Shown: positions 8,398-16,478 of the stretch, piece after piece
Position numbering within the stretch: position 1 is the stretch's first letter
Layout: the number at the start of each line of letters is the position of its first letter
NCBI RefSeq assembly: GCF_001661965.1
Contig: NZ_LYWZ01000020.1
Span: 62,001-126,000, forward strand
Length of the DNA stretch: 64,000 nt
Source: Croceicoccus mobilis
GTDB taxonomy: Bacteria > Pseudomonadota > Alphaproteobacteria > Sphingomonadales > Sphingomonadaceae
Direction of reading: 5' to 3'
Position numbers and translations under genes: made by a program
The notes under the pieces: model-generated
The model's input: only the letters and a program-made list of their open reading frames with translations
Databases searched by the model: none
Told to the model about the DNA's origin: nothing

Positions 8398-9504
8398 ATG
8401 CAACGGAACTTCCTGATAGCCGAAACCTGGAAGAAGGCGCTGAAGACACAGCCTCTTATTGCGCCTTGGGCCCGGGCGGGACTGGAAACCAGCCGCAGCA
8501 TTCGTTCACTTGCCAAACTTTATGCCTCTGGCACTCAGTTTGACCGCAGGATCACCGGGGCCAACCTCGTATCGGTCTGTCACCCCAATTGGCAGGGCGT
8601 TCGCTCCGCTTCGGAAGGGCAGGGCGGGGACATGCTCTATCTGCCCGACATGACCGCCAGGGGGGTCGCCAAGGCTGCGGATCTGATCCTCGAGGCAGGT
8701 TACACACATGTCGCTTTCAACGGGTTCTGGATTGGCTACGACTGGCTGGCCCGCAGGCTGAAATCGCAGCGGCCATCCATCAGGCTCTTTGGTATCTGGC
8801 ACGGCTCGTTCGCGCAGGTCACCGAAACCTTTGAGGGGGCGGATGACCTGAAGCGTGTTACCGATCTCGCGCGTGAAGGTGTGCTCGACAGGATCGGTTT
8901 CGTGAAGAACGGGATGGAGAAGGTCTTCCGCTATTTCGGAACGCCAGCCGACCTCGTGCTAAACCGGGTTCCGCTCCAGGAACACGCCGTCAAGGAATGG
9001 GACGAGAACGCGATCGCGCTAATTCCGTCCGGCCCCAATATCCGCAAGAATTGCCATACCCAGATCATCGCGGCGCTGATGTCGGAATGCTTTGCGGAAA
9101 TTCATGTAATTGAAGATGAACTAGAGTACCTCTATCTTGACGAACGACAAAGGCAACGCCTGCATTATTGCAAGGGACTGTCGCGGGCCGAGATCTTCGA
9201 GCTGATGGCGCGTTCCACGCTGGCCTTTAACGTGACCCTATCCGAGTGCGCGCCTATGGTGGTGCTTGAAGGAATTGCCTTCGGAACGCCATGCCTTTCG
9301 GGTAATAACCACGGCATCTACGATAGCAACGAAACTCTGCGTTCAATGCTGCTGGTAAACCGCGAGGACGACGTCTGCGCCATTGTCGACGGGATCCTCG
9401 CGATCCGGGAGAACTATCCCGAACTTCTCGCCCAGTTGCATCGGTTCGCAATCGAATATGACCGGATGGCCTCGGACGGTTTCGAGGAATTCCTGAACAC
9501 TTGA
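8398..9504 (+). CDS. Putative GT-B glycosyltransferase
   Basis: A 368-aa soluble protein, most like the retaining GT-B glycosyltransferases in its C-terminal half: RAEIFELMARSTLAFNVTLS, then ECAPMVVLEGIAFGTPCLSG resembles the donor-binding E-x7-E region of GT4 enzymes (two glutamates eight residues apart), followed by the usual acceptance region and a short C-terminal helix. The N-terminal half contains GYTHVAFNGFWIGYDWLA, consistent with a Rossmann acceptor domain, but is divergent. Start is ATG 8398; an in-frame TTG at 8389 is an alternative, and neither has a strong ribosome site. The 143 bases before it hold no gene. It lies between the flippase and sulfotransferase genes. Confidence 0.65.
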   Translation: MQRNFLIAETWKKALKTQPLIAPWARAGLETSRSIRSLAKLYASGTQFDRRITGANLVSVCHPNWQGVRSASEGQGGDMLYLPDMTARGVAKAADLILEAGYTHVAFNGFWIGYDWLARRLKSQRPSIRLFGIWHGSFAQVTETFEGADDLKRVTDLAREGVLDRIGFVKNGMEKVFRYFGTPADLVLNRVPLQEHAVKEWDENAIALIPSGPNIRKNCHTQIIAALMSECFAEIHVIEDELEYLYLDERQRQRLHYCKGLSRAEIFELMARSTLAFNVTLSECAPMVVLEGIAFGTPCLSGNNHGIYDSNETLRSMLLVNREDDVCAIVDGILAIRENYPELLAQLHRFAIEYDRMASDGFEEFLNT

Positions 9505-9539
9505 TCGTGTTCGAAATCTGAATTGGAGATCGCAGGCCA

Positions 9540-10400
9540 GTGGCGGGAATTTTCATAGTCGGATGTCAGCGTTCGGGAACGTCGGCGCTATACGATGCGC
9601 TCAGTTCGCATCCAAACCTCATCCAGCAGTCCAGCCAGGACAAACGACCGAAGGGTACGCAGAAGGAACTCTGGTTCTTTCAGGAATTCTTTCGTGGCCG
9701 TGATGCTAGCCCCCATCGTCCGCATTTTCCGAGCGAAATCGACAGCGAATTCCAGCAGCGCTTTGCCCGCATGGTCGATGGCTTCTGCCAAGATCGTTAT
9801 GCCGTGGGTAAAAACCGTTGGATCAGCGGGCATCCTCGCGACGCGCTCTACATCGATCAGATACTGCCCCTGTTTGCCGAGGGAGATATCCATGTCCTGT
9901 ACCTGGTCAGGCATCCTCAGGAGGTTGCGTGGAGTTCGATCAATGCGCCTTGGGCGGGCAACCTCTCGTGGCTTGCCCGTCTGAAGGAGGCTCGCCGTGC
10001 CGCGCGGCATTGGGGGCAGTTCGGGGCGAACGCGATCGCTGCTCGCGATGGTCGGCTTGGCCCCAACGTCAAGCTCGTCTGGCACCGTGATCTGCTGATC
10101 AATCCCGAGGCGGCGATGAGAGGCATCCTCGAACACGTAGGCGAGGATTACGACGAACGCGTCGTGTCGGCCATCACGAAAACGACGAACAGCTCGTTCA
10201 AGGAAAAGACTGATAGCCAAGCAAAACTCTTACAAAGAGCCGACGAGATCGCCCGGCACAAGCTCTTCTGCGCCGCGGTTACAAGCGAAGTTGCAGACTA
10301 TATGACGGAATTCGGCTTCGAGGATTACGGGAGCCGCAGCAAGATGGGCGGTCTGTATAATGCGTTGAGCCCAGTCTGGTCGAAGAAAAATGCCAGCTGA
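9540..10400 (+). CDS. PAPS-dependent sulfotransferase
   Basis: A 286-aa cytoplasmic protein. The 5'-phosphosulfate-binding loop is at the N-terminus: GIFIVGCQRSGTSALYDAL (residues 3-21). The 3'-phosphate-binding segment follows as HVLYLVRHPQEVAWSSI near 121-137. These two motifs in this order define the sulfotransferase fold (Sulfotransfer_3-like), in which sulfate is moved from 3'-phosphoadenylyl sulfate to an acceptor hydroxyl. With glycosyltransferases on both sides, the likely acceptor is a sugar of the same glycan. GTG start with GGAGAT upstream. It overlaps the next gene by 11 bases, implying one operon. PAPS synthesis genes are not in the window. Confidence 0.85.
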   Translation: MAGIFIVGCQRSGTSALYDALSSHPNLIQQSSQDKRPKGTQKELWFFQEFFRGRDASPHRPHFPSEIDSEFQQRFARMVDGFCQDRYAVGKNRWISGHPRDALYIDQILPLFAEGDIHVLYLVRHPQEVAWSSINAPWAGNLSWLARLKEARRAARHWGQFGANAIAARDGRLGPNVKLVWHRDLLINPEAAMRGILEHVGEDYDERVVSAITKTTNSSFKEKTDSQAKLLQRADEIARHKLFCAAVTSEVADYMTEFGFEDYGSRSKMGGLYNALSPVWSKKNAS

Positions 10401-12582
10401 CCAGGTCACGCTGATTGCTCCTTCCGCAAGTGTGACGAAGCGGTCTTACGTCTGCCTCGTCACGAATGAGCTTTACCCGATCACCCACGGGGGATGCGGC
10501 ACTTTCCTGGCCAATTCGATCGTCGAACTGCTGGGGCGCGGCCAGCCGGTGCTGGTGCTTGCCGATCTGTCGGCTGCGGATCTTGCGAAGTTCAGGCGTG
10601 CGCTGGCCTTGCCTGCCGAACAGGACAGGCTGCTTGAACTGGTCTGCGTCGAGGAATGCCTCGTCCGGGGATGCGGGGATCAGTCATTTCCCGTGGCTGA
10701 CACGCCCCTGCGACTGAGTTGGCGGTACTGGCAGGCGCTCCGCCTCGTACGCAGCAGTTTCGCAATCTCCCTCGTCGAATTTCCTGACTACAAGGGGTGG
10801 GCCTATTTTTCGATCCTAGATGCATTGGGTCCAAGTAGGGCGCAATCATCGCCTGTCGTCGTGCGCTATCACCTGCCCATCGAGGAGATCGAATCGATCA
10901 CGCCGACAGGAGTGATGGACCAGTCGCGCTTCGCTATGTTCCAGCAGGAACGGCAATGCCTGTCGCTCGCCGATGCAGTCCTGTTCTCGTCCGAGGCGAT
11001 AAGGCGGGAGGCACTCGAATTCTACCGAGGGACCCTCTCGCAGGAGACCACGGTCATCTCGCGCCCTAGCTTCGCCGCATGGGGGCTTGCCCAACGCAGG
11101 CCCAAGGCTGACGGTCAACGGCAAAAGGTTCTGTTCTTCAGCCGACTGGCGCCGCAAAAGGGAGCGGATCTATTCGTCGAGGCTGCCATCCGCCTGCTTT
11201 CGTCGGGAAAGGGCGAAGGCATCGAATTCGTCGTTGCGGGACCGGACATGATGCAAGCACCGACAGGCGGTTCGATGATCGATTACCTTTCATCGATCAT
11301 CCCAGCCCGGTTCCGCAAGCAGTTCACTTTTACTGGAAATCTTGACCGCGAAGCCCTGCAGGATCTGCTCCCGGCCGCGCTATTTGCCGTCGTTCCCAGC
11401 CGCAGCGAGACCTATTGCTATGCTGTAAGGGAATTGATGATGGCAGGCGTGCCGACAATCATTTCTTCGATCCCGGCATTCGAGGATCTCAAGGCGGCTG
11501 ATGCCGCGCTAAGCGTCGACCTCAATGCCGAAGCGATCGCAGAGGGCATGCAGGCGTTGCTTGAAGACACAACGCTTCGCAAAAAGTACGAGATTTCGTG
11601 GCAGCCACCTGAACCGCTGGGACACATTTACGCGGAGGGAAGGCCTGCAGGCCCCGCACCTGTCGATCATTGCCTAGGGCTTGACGTCCTGATTCTTGCC
11701 TCGTCAAGGGATGCTGTGCAGCCCGATTGCCCGTCCGTACTGGCCGCGCGGGCTGCTTCTGCACGTGTCATCGCTGCCTTTCCATCGCGGACCGGGCGGT
11801 TCATGCTGTTCGGTCGGCTTTGCGAGCTTATGGACTTGGACACAAGGGCCTATCTGCATGACTTTGAAACAGCAGAAGTCCTTTGCGTTTTGATGGCAGG
11901 CGATGAAGTGCCTGCGGACTACCTGTCCAGTGCGATGGAAATGCTCCAGAGCAATGCCAGGCTGGCAGCGGTGGGTGCCGATCCGGTTCCTGTCGGAGAG
12001 GGGGGGGACATATGGGATCGACTACCGTGGGACGCCGTGCCCGAATTCATGCCCTTTCTGAAATCCGCGATGCTTTTTCGCTGCGTGACGAAGGGGGATC
12101 GAATTCCGCTTACCAAACGCCTGCCGGCACAACTTTTCGATCTTCAGGAGATACACGCGATCTGGAGCGCGCGCGCAAGGGGCGGCGCGCTTGCGCGAAT
12201 GCCGGGTGTGGCGATCAACATTTCCCTCTCGGAAGAAGAGCAATGGAGCGGGGGCATTGATCCCACTCTAAGGATGATCGGTTTAAGGACTCTGATTGAT
12301 CGCTTCATAGAGATGCCGGGCCGACTGCGTGTCGCCAAGGGGGTGCAGGCACTTGCCAGCTATGAGCTGCAAGGGGCGCAAGGCGGTGCATTCAACCGAG
12401 ACGTGCTCAGTGCTGTGAGCCAAGGATACATCCCCGAGGTGCTCGGCTTGCGTTTAAACATGCAGAACCTCGCGTTGATCATGCGCGCCCGGCTGGCCTA
12501 TCTTCGATCGATCCGGCCAAGAACGGTCCCGGGCTATGTGCACACGTTGAAGGCCATCTTCCAACGGATTAAATTTGGCTAG
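10390..12582 (+). CDS. Large glycosyltransferase: GT4 domain plus GT2-like C-terminal region
   Basis: A 730-aa protein about twice the length of a GT4 enzyme. Residues about 17-400 are a GT4-type GT-B unit: VTNELYPITHGGCGTF acceptor-side glycine loop, FFSRLAPQKGADLFVEAA, the donor region PSRSETYCYAVRELMMAGVP. Residues about 420-730 are a second region of unclear family; VLCVLMAGDEVPADYLSSAM followed by LQSNARLAAVGAD resembles the middle of GT2 (GT-A) enzymes, where the DxD metal motif would stand, but here it reads AGDEV, so this part may be inactive or only structural. It overlaps the sulfotransferase gene by 11 bases and the following glycosyltransferase by a few, so all three are probably cotranslated. 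Confidence 0.75.
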   Translation: MPADQVTLIAPSASVTKRSYVCLVTNELYPITHGGCGTFLANSIVELLGRGQPVLVLADLSAADLAKFRRALALPAEQDRLLELVCVEECLVRGCGDQSFPVADTPLRLSWRYWQALRLVRSSFAISLVEFPDYKGWAYFSILDALGPSRAQSSPVVVRYHLPIEEIESITPTGVMDQSRFAMFQQERQCLSLADAVLFSSEAIRREALEFYRGTLSQETTVISRPSFAAWGLAQRRPKADGQRQKVLFFSRLAPQKGADLFVEAAIRLLSSGKGEGIEFVVAGPDMMQAPTGGSMIDYLSSIIPARFRKQFTFTGNLDREALQDLLPAALFAVVPSRSETYCYAVRELMMAGVPTIISSIPAFEDLKAADAALSVDLNAEAIAEGMQALLEDTTLRKKYEISWQPPEPLGHIYAEGRPAGPAPVDHCLGLDVLILASSRDAVQPDCPSVLAARAASARVIAAFPSRTGRFMLFGRLCELMDLDTRAYLHDFETAEVLCVLMAGDEVPADYLSSAMEMLQSNARLAAVGADPVPVGEGGDIWDRLPWDAVPEFMPFLKSAMLFRCVTKGDRIPLTKRLPAQLFDLQEIHAIWSARARGGALARMPGVAINISLSEEEQWSGGIDPTLRMIGLRTLIDRFIEMPGRLRVAKGVQALASYELQGAQGGAFNRDVLSAVSQGYIPEVLGLRLNMQNLALIMRARLAYLRSIRPRTVPGYVHTLKAIFQRIKFG

Positions 12583-13618
12583 CCCCTTGCCCATGCATAT
12601 CTGGATGCCGCTGGTCGTAACGGGCACCGGCTCTGAGGTCTATACGCGCTCTCTTGCCGAGCTGTTGCGTCGGCGCGGGCACACTGTCACGCTCGACATC
12701 GTGGCGCATCGTTATCAGTACATGCCCTGGCTGACACCGATTTCCCCGCCTGAATCGACCGATGTCATATTGGCGAACAGTTGGAATGCGGCTGCATTCC
12801 AGCGCCGATCCCTGCCGCTTGTATCGGTGTGCCACCTTGTCGTGCATGATCCGCGACTGGTACGGTTCAAGGGCAAGCTGCAAAAGATCTTCCATCGGTA
12901 TTTCGTGTTGCCGATGGAAAAGGCATCGATCAAGGCAGCGCATGTCAACGTGGCGGTCAGCGCGCTGGTGGCTCGGCAGATGTGCATGATCCTTGGCGCG
13001 AAAGATCCCATCGTCATCCTCAATGGGGTCGACACGGACTTCTTCTCTCCCTTGTTCGAACACGCAGGGCCGAGGGAAGAGGTGGCGAAGGGGGACGGTC
13101 CCTTGCGCGTGCTCTTTGTCGGCAAGCCCAGCATGAGGAAGGGGATCGACGTCGTTGCCGAAATTGCGCGTCGGTTGGGGAAGAGGATTGACTTGACCTT
13201 TGTCGGCAGGCCGCCTGGCGCAACCCTGTTGCATCCGCCGGGAACCTATCTTGGGCCGCTTGACCGCGAAGGGGTCCGCGATGCCTATCGGAACAGCGAC
13301 TTGTTACTTATCCCTTCCCGCATGGAGGGGCTGCCGCTCGTAGCGCTGGAGGCGATGTCATGCGGTGTCCCGATTGCGACATTTGCAAATAATGGCGCAT
13401 CGGAAATCGTGACCGATGAAACGGGCATCGTCTGCGGCCAAGAGGACATCGATTGCCTTGTCGCGAGTATCGATGCCTACCGTCGCAATCCGCAAATGCG
13501 AATGCACGTTGCACGGTCAGCGCGACGCTATATCCTTGAGCACGCGCGACAGGAATTATGGGTAGACCAGACCGAGGCCGCCTTGCGCCAAGCTATTGCT
13601 CTTGCCCGAAAGAACTGA
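12575..13618 (+). CDS. GT4-family glycosyltransferase
   Basis: A 347-aa retaining GT-B enzyme. N-terminal acceptor loop WMPLVVTGTGSEVYTRSLAE; hinge ILNGVDTDFFSP; donor domain beginning VLFVGKPSMRKGIDVVAEIA; and catalytic/donor block PSRMEGLPLVALEAMSCGVP, with the two glutamates (E-G-L-P-L-V-A-L-E) eight residues apart as in GT4. The TTG start at 12575 overlaps the upstream stop; an ATG at 12593 is an equally possible start. Last gene of the plus-strand glycan operon; it faces the minus-strand glycan genes across only 12 bases. The sugar specificity cannot be read. Confidence 0.88.
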   Translation: MASPLPMHIWMPLVVTGTGSEVYTRSLAELLRRRGHTVTLDIVAHRYQYMPWLTPISPPESTDVILANSWNAAAFQRRSLPLVSVCHLVVHDPRLVRFKGKLQKIFHRYFVLPMEKASIKAAHVNVAVSALVARQMCMILGAKDPIVILNGVDTDFFSPLFEHAGPREEVAKGDGPLRVLFVGKPSMRKGIDVVAEIARRLGKRIDLTFVGRPPGATLLHPPGTYLGPLDREGVRDAYRNSDLLLIPSRMEGLPLVALEAMSCGVPIATFANNGASEIVTDETGIVCGQEDIDCLVASIDAYRRNPQMRMHVARSARRYILEHARQELWVDQTEAALRQAIALARKN

Positions 13619-13630
13619 GGCTCGATCGCC

Positions 13631-14719
13631 TTAGCATTGCCGATTAGCCTTTTCGGTTGTCCGAGCAATCAGTGGATAGGCATTGATAGTGTCTCCAGCT
13701 ACTCGGTCCCAGCTGTAGATCGCCTTTGCCTGCGCTTGGGAGCGGGCCAGCTGCGCGCATCGCTCGGTTTCGGGCAATGTATCGAGAGCGCGAATGGCAT
13801 TTGCCCATGCCATGGGATCGGCGGGTGCCAAAAGCGTGCCGGTCACGCCGTTCTGCACGGCATCGCGCAGGCCATCGCAGTCGGAGGCCAGCACCAATCC
13901 CCCCGCCGCTGCGGCTTCTGCACCGACAAGGCCAAATCCTTCATATTCGCCATTCGCCATAGGGATATTCGGCACGACCACCGCGAGTGCGGTGTGATAG
14001 GCAGCGGTCAGTGCCTCCTTGTCGAGAGGGCCGAGGAAATGAACCCGCCTATCGTTGAGCGCGGCGATTTCCTGATCGCTCCAACCTGTGCCAGCGATAT
14101 CGAGTTCGATTTCGTCGGGGACGAGTGGGAGCACTTCACGAATGAACCAGCCGCAACCCTTGCGCTCGATGAGGCGGCCCGCAAACAATAGTCTGCGATT
14201 ATGCGTGCCATTGGCCGGGGGCGCCTCGATATCGGTTGCAAGGGGGACGACCACGCTATGCCAGCCGGTTTCACGCAAAACGTCCGCTGTTGCGTGGGAA
14301 TTGGCGATCACGGCGGCATTGCGAAGCAGCGATGCACCAAGCCGCAGATAGGCTCCGTAGAGCCTGCCCCTGATCCCGCCGCGCCGATGATAAGCGACAT
14401 CGGTACCATGAGCGGATATTGCGATGGTGGGCCGTCCGCAGAGCACGGCCAATGCGGCCAGCGGCCAGATTGCCAAATCTGCCAGATGCAGGACCTGCGG
14501 TCGATAGCGTGCCGCGACGACGTCCAGTGCTGCGGAGAAGGGGAATGCCAGAAGGCGCCAAGGCGAAGGAGGCATGCCGTCAGAACATCCCGGAAGAGCG
14601 ATCACAGCAGTGGGGTAAGCCTTTGCCAGGGCCTCGCTCAGCCGCATCGAATAGGTTTCCATGCCACCCATGGCAGGTGCCCATTTGCGCGTGATGAAGA
14701 GGATCCGGCAATCCGTCAT
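13631..14719 (-). CDS. GT4-family glycosyltransferase
   Basis: A 362-aa GT-B enzyme, distinct in sequence from the plus-strand GT4 proteins. N-terminal ILFITRKWAPAMGGMETYSM is the classical GT4 acceptor-loop motif (PxxGGxE); LLFAGRLIERKGCGWFI opens the donor domain; GEYEGFGLVGAEAAAAGGLV holds the E-x7-E pair. Start ATG 14719 lies 10 bases after the stop of the upstream membrane transferase; the frame remains open upstream into that gene, which is unlikely to be translated. Last gene of a four-gene minus-strand operon (19266 to 13631). Confidence 0.87.
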   Translation of the reverse strand: MTDCRILFITRKWAPAMGGMETYSMRLSEALAKAYPTAVIALPGCSDGMPPSPWRLLAFPFSAALDVVAARYRPQVLHLADLAIWPLAALAVLCGRPTIAISAHGTDVAYHRRGGIRGRLYGAYLRLGASLLRNAAVIANSHATADVLRETGWHSVVVPLATDIEAPPANGTHNRRLLFAGRLIERKGCGWFIREVLPLVPDEIELDIAGTGWSDQEIAALNDRRVHFLGPLDKEALTAAYHTALAVVVPNIPMANGEYEGFGLVGAEAAAAGGLVLASDCDGLRDAVQNGVTGTLLAPADPMAWANAIRALDTLPETERCAQLARSQAQAKAIYSWDRVAGDTINAYPLIARTTEKANRQC

Positions 14720-14729
14720 GACCAGACGA

Positions 14730-16478
14730 TCAATAACCGATCCATAGCCGGCCATCGGGGGCAATGCCGTCCGGCTCGTCAGCGATTTCATTCCAAATCA
14801 GCCGTGCTGTAGCCGAGCCTTGATTGGCCAGCTCGTGAGCTCCGCGACTGATTTGAACGATTTCACCTACCTTCAGGGTTTTGTCGTCCAGAGTGAGAGC
14901 AGCACCCTCGACCCGATATTCACCCGGGACAAGAAATTCGTGCGCGCCCACTGTCTTTGGCGCGATGGTCTTGCCTGCAAGCAGTACCGGACCCCAGAAC
15001 CGGACGTAATTGTCCCTGAGCGCAGCCGCATCGCGGGAAAGCAGGATCTTTTCCTCTGGGTTTTCAAGGACGGCGTGAATCATGTAGTCGTTGTCGATCA
15101 GCAAGGGGACCGGCCCTGCATTCATGGCCCTGCGATAGGTCTCGACCCCTTCGGCGCGATAACGCTCCAGCCCCCATGGGGTCATGAAGCCGTTAGCCTT
15201 GGGAAACGTGCTGATCATGCCGCTATGGTCGAAATAGGAGACTGGGCTGGGAAACATGCGTTCTACACCGGTCACGACTGCGCGCTGGTTGCCCAGAACC
15301 TCGCGATCGTCTTTCAGCCATACCGGGAAAGCGGTTACCAGCAGCACCAGGATGATCAGCCATGAACCGAAACGTCGGCTGAGCCATGCGATGGCGGGAA
15401 CGCAGGCCACACAAACAGGGGCCAGCATGAAGGCATAATAATACCCAGCGGTGTTGCGATAAAAGGCCAAGGTCAGGACAGGTAGCCAAAGTCCGACGAG
15501 TGCCAGCCTTGCCGCAGAGGCCAGCCTAGAACGCGCGATCACGAACGGGGCGATGATGATCAATCCGGTCAGGAGCGGTGCGAGGCTGGCTGCCTTCACG
15601 ATCATCGCCAAGTAGGGCGGCACACCGAGAAAGAACATGTCATGCGTGGAGCGAGTCATGATCTTGCGCGCTTCATGCGATGTGTCTGCAGGATTGCCTG
15701 CGGCCGATCTGGCCACCGCGGTGTTATTCGTGGCCGATTCATCCACGTGGAAGCTTCCGGTCGTGAGCGAATGATTGTGCCAAAGGTAGAGTAGTGCGAA
15801 CACGGCCACCGCACCCAGCCCGGCGAGGATCATCTGAACGGTCATGGTCCGGTCGCGGCCATCGTCGTTCCAGCGCATCCAGCCCACGCCCAGAAAGGCG
15901 GGGGTGAATAGGACCGCCTTGATCGTGATCATTCCGGCAAGGCCGATCAGTGCGGCAAGGGCTGCGATGACCCACCAGCTCCAACGCGCGCGGGCGAGGA
16001 TTACAAGCGCAGCCATGAGGCACGAGGTTACTAGAGGATCGACGCGAAATGACATTCCATGCTGAAGCACGAAGCCCATTGAGAGGTAGCAGAGCGCGCA
16101 GATGAGCGCGTTCGTCAGGTGCGTGAAGCGCCGTGCCAGCATTGTGATGCACGCGATGGTGACGATTTCACATGCGAACATCGGGATCCGGGCGACGATG
16201 ATGCGATCGATGTAATTACCGGGGATCGATGTTAGCCATGCGAAAGCATGGACATGAATAGTCTGCAAGGGGCTATGGAGCTGGCCAAGTGAAAACTGGA
16301 TCACCTGCCCGTAGAAGTGGAATTCGTCCCAGTTGATAGCACGGGTAAAGATCAGGCTGAACTGCATGCCCAGTAATAATACCATCGCGATCTTGCAGGC
16401 CCAGAGGTTGCCGGTCTCCTTGTCGAGAGACGGGGTGAGTTTGGTCGCTGTGGGCTTCCAATTCGTGGTCGAGGTCAT
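14730..16478 (-). CDS. GT-C membrane glycosyltransferase (paralog A)
   Basis: A 582-aa polytopic membrane protein with about eleven to thirteen hydrophobic segments. After the first helix (about 28-45) the loop contains INWDEFHFYGQV, the acidic pair position used as catalytic base in GT-C enzymes such as ArnT, PMT and related lipid-phosphate-sugar-dependent transferases. The last about 90 residues are hydrophilic and periplasmic, with the stretch FLVPGEYRVEG and GEIVQISRGAHEL suggesting a small beta-rich domain. It is paralogous to the next upstream gene, overlapping it by 4 bases (ATGA). The donor is probably a polyprenyl-phosphate sugar made by the GT2 enzyme of the same operon (inference). 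Confidence 0.78.
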   Translation of the reverse strand: MTSTTNWKPTATKLTPSLDKETGNLWACKIAMVLLLGMQFSLIFTRAINWDEFHFYGQVIQFSLGQLHSPLQTIHVHAFAWLTSIPGNYIDRIIVARIPMFACEIVTIACITMLARRFTHLTNALICALCYLSMGFVLQHGMSFRVDPLVTSCLMAALVILARARWSWWVIAALAALIGLAGMITIKAVLFTPAFLGVGWMRWNDDGRDRTMTVQMILAGLGAVAVFALLYLWHNHSLTTGSFHVDESATNNTAVARSAAGNPADTSHEARKIMTRSTHDMFFLGVPPYLAMIVKAASLAPLLTGLIIIAPFVIARSRLASAARLALVGLWLPVLTLAFYRNTAGYYYAFMLAPVCVACVPAIAWLSRRFGSWLIILVLLVTAFPVWLKDDREVLGNQRAVVTGVERMFPSPVSYFDHSGMISTFPKANGFMTPWGLERYRAEGVETYRRAMNAGPVPLLIDNDYMIHAVLENPEEKILLSRDAAALRDNYVRFWGPVLLAGKTIAPKTVGAHEFLVPGEYRVEGAALTLDDKTLKVGEIVQISRGAHELANQGSATARLIWNEIADEPDGIAPDGRLWIGY

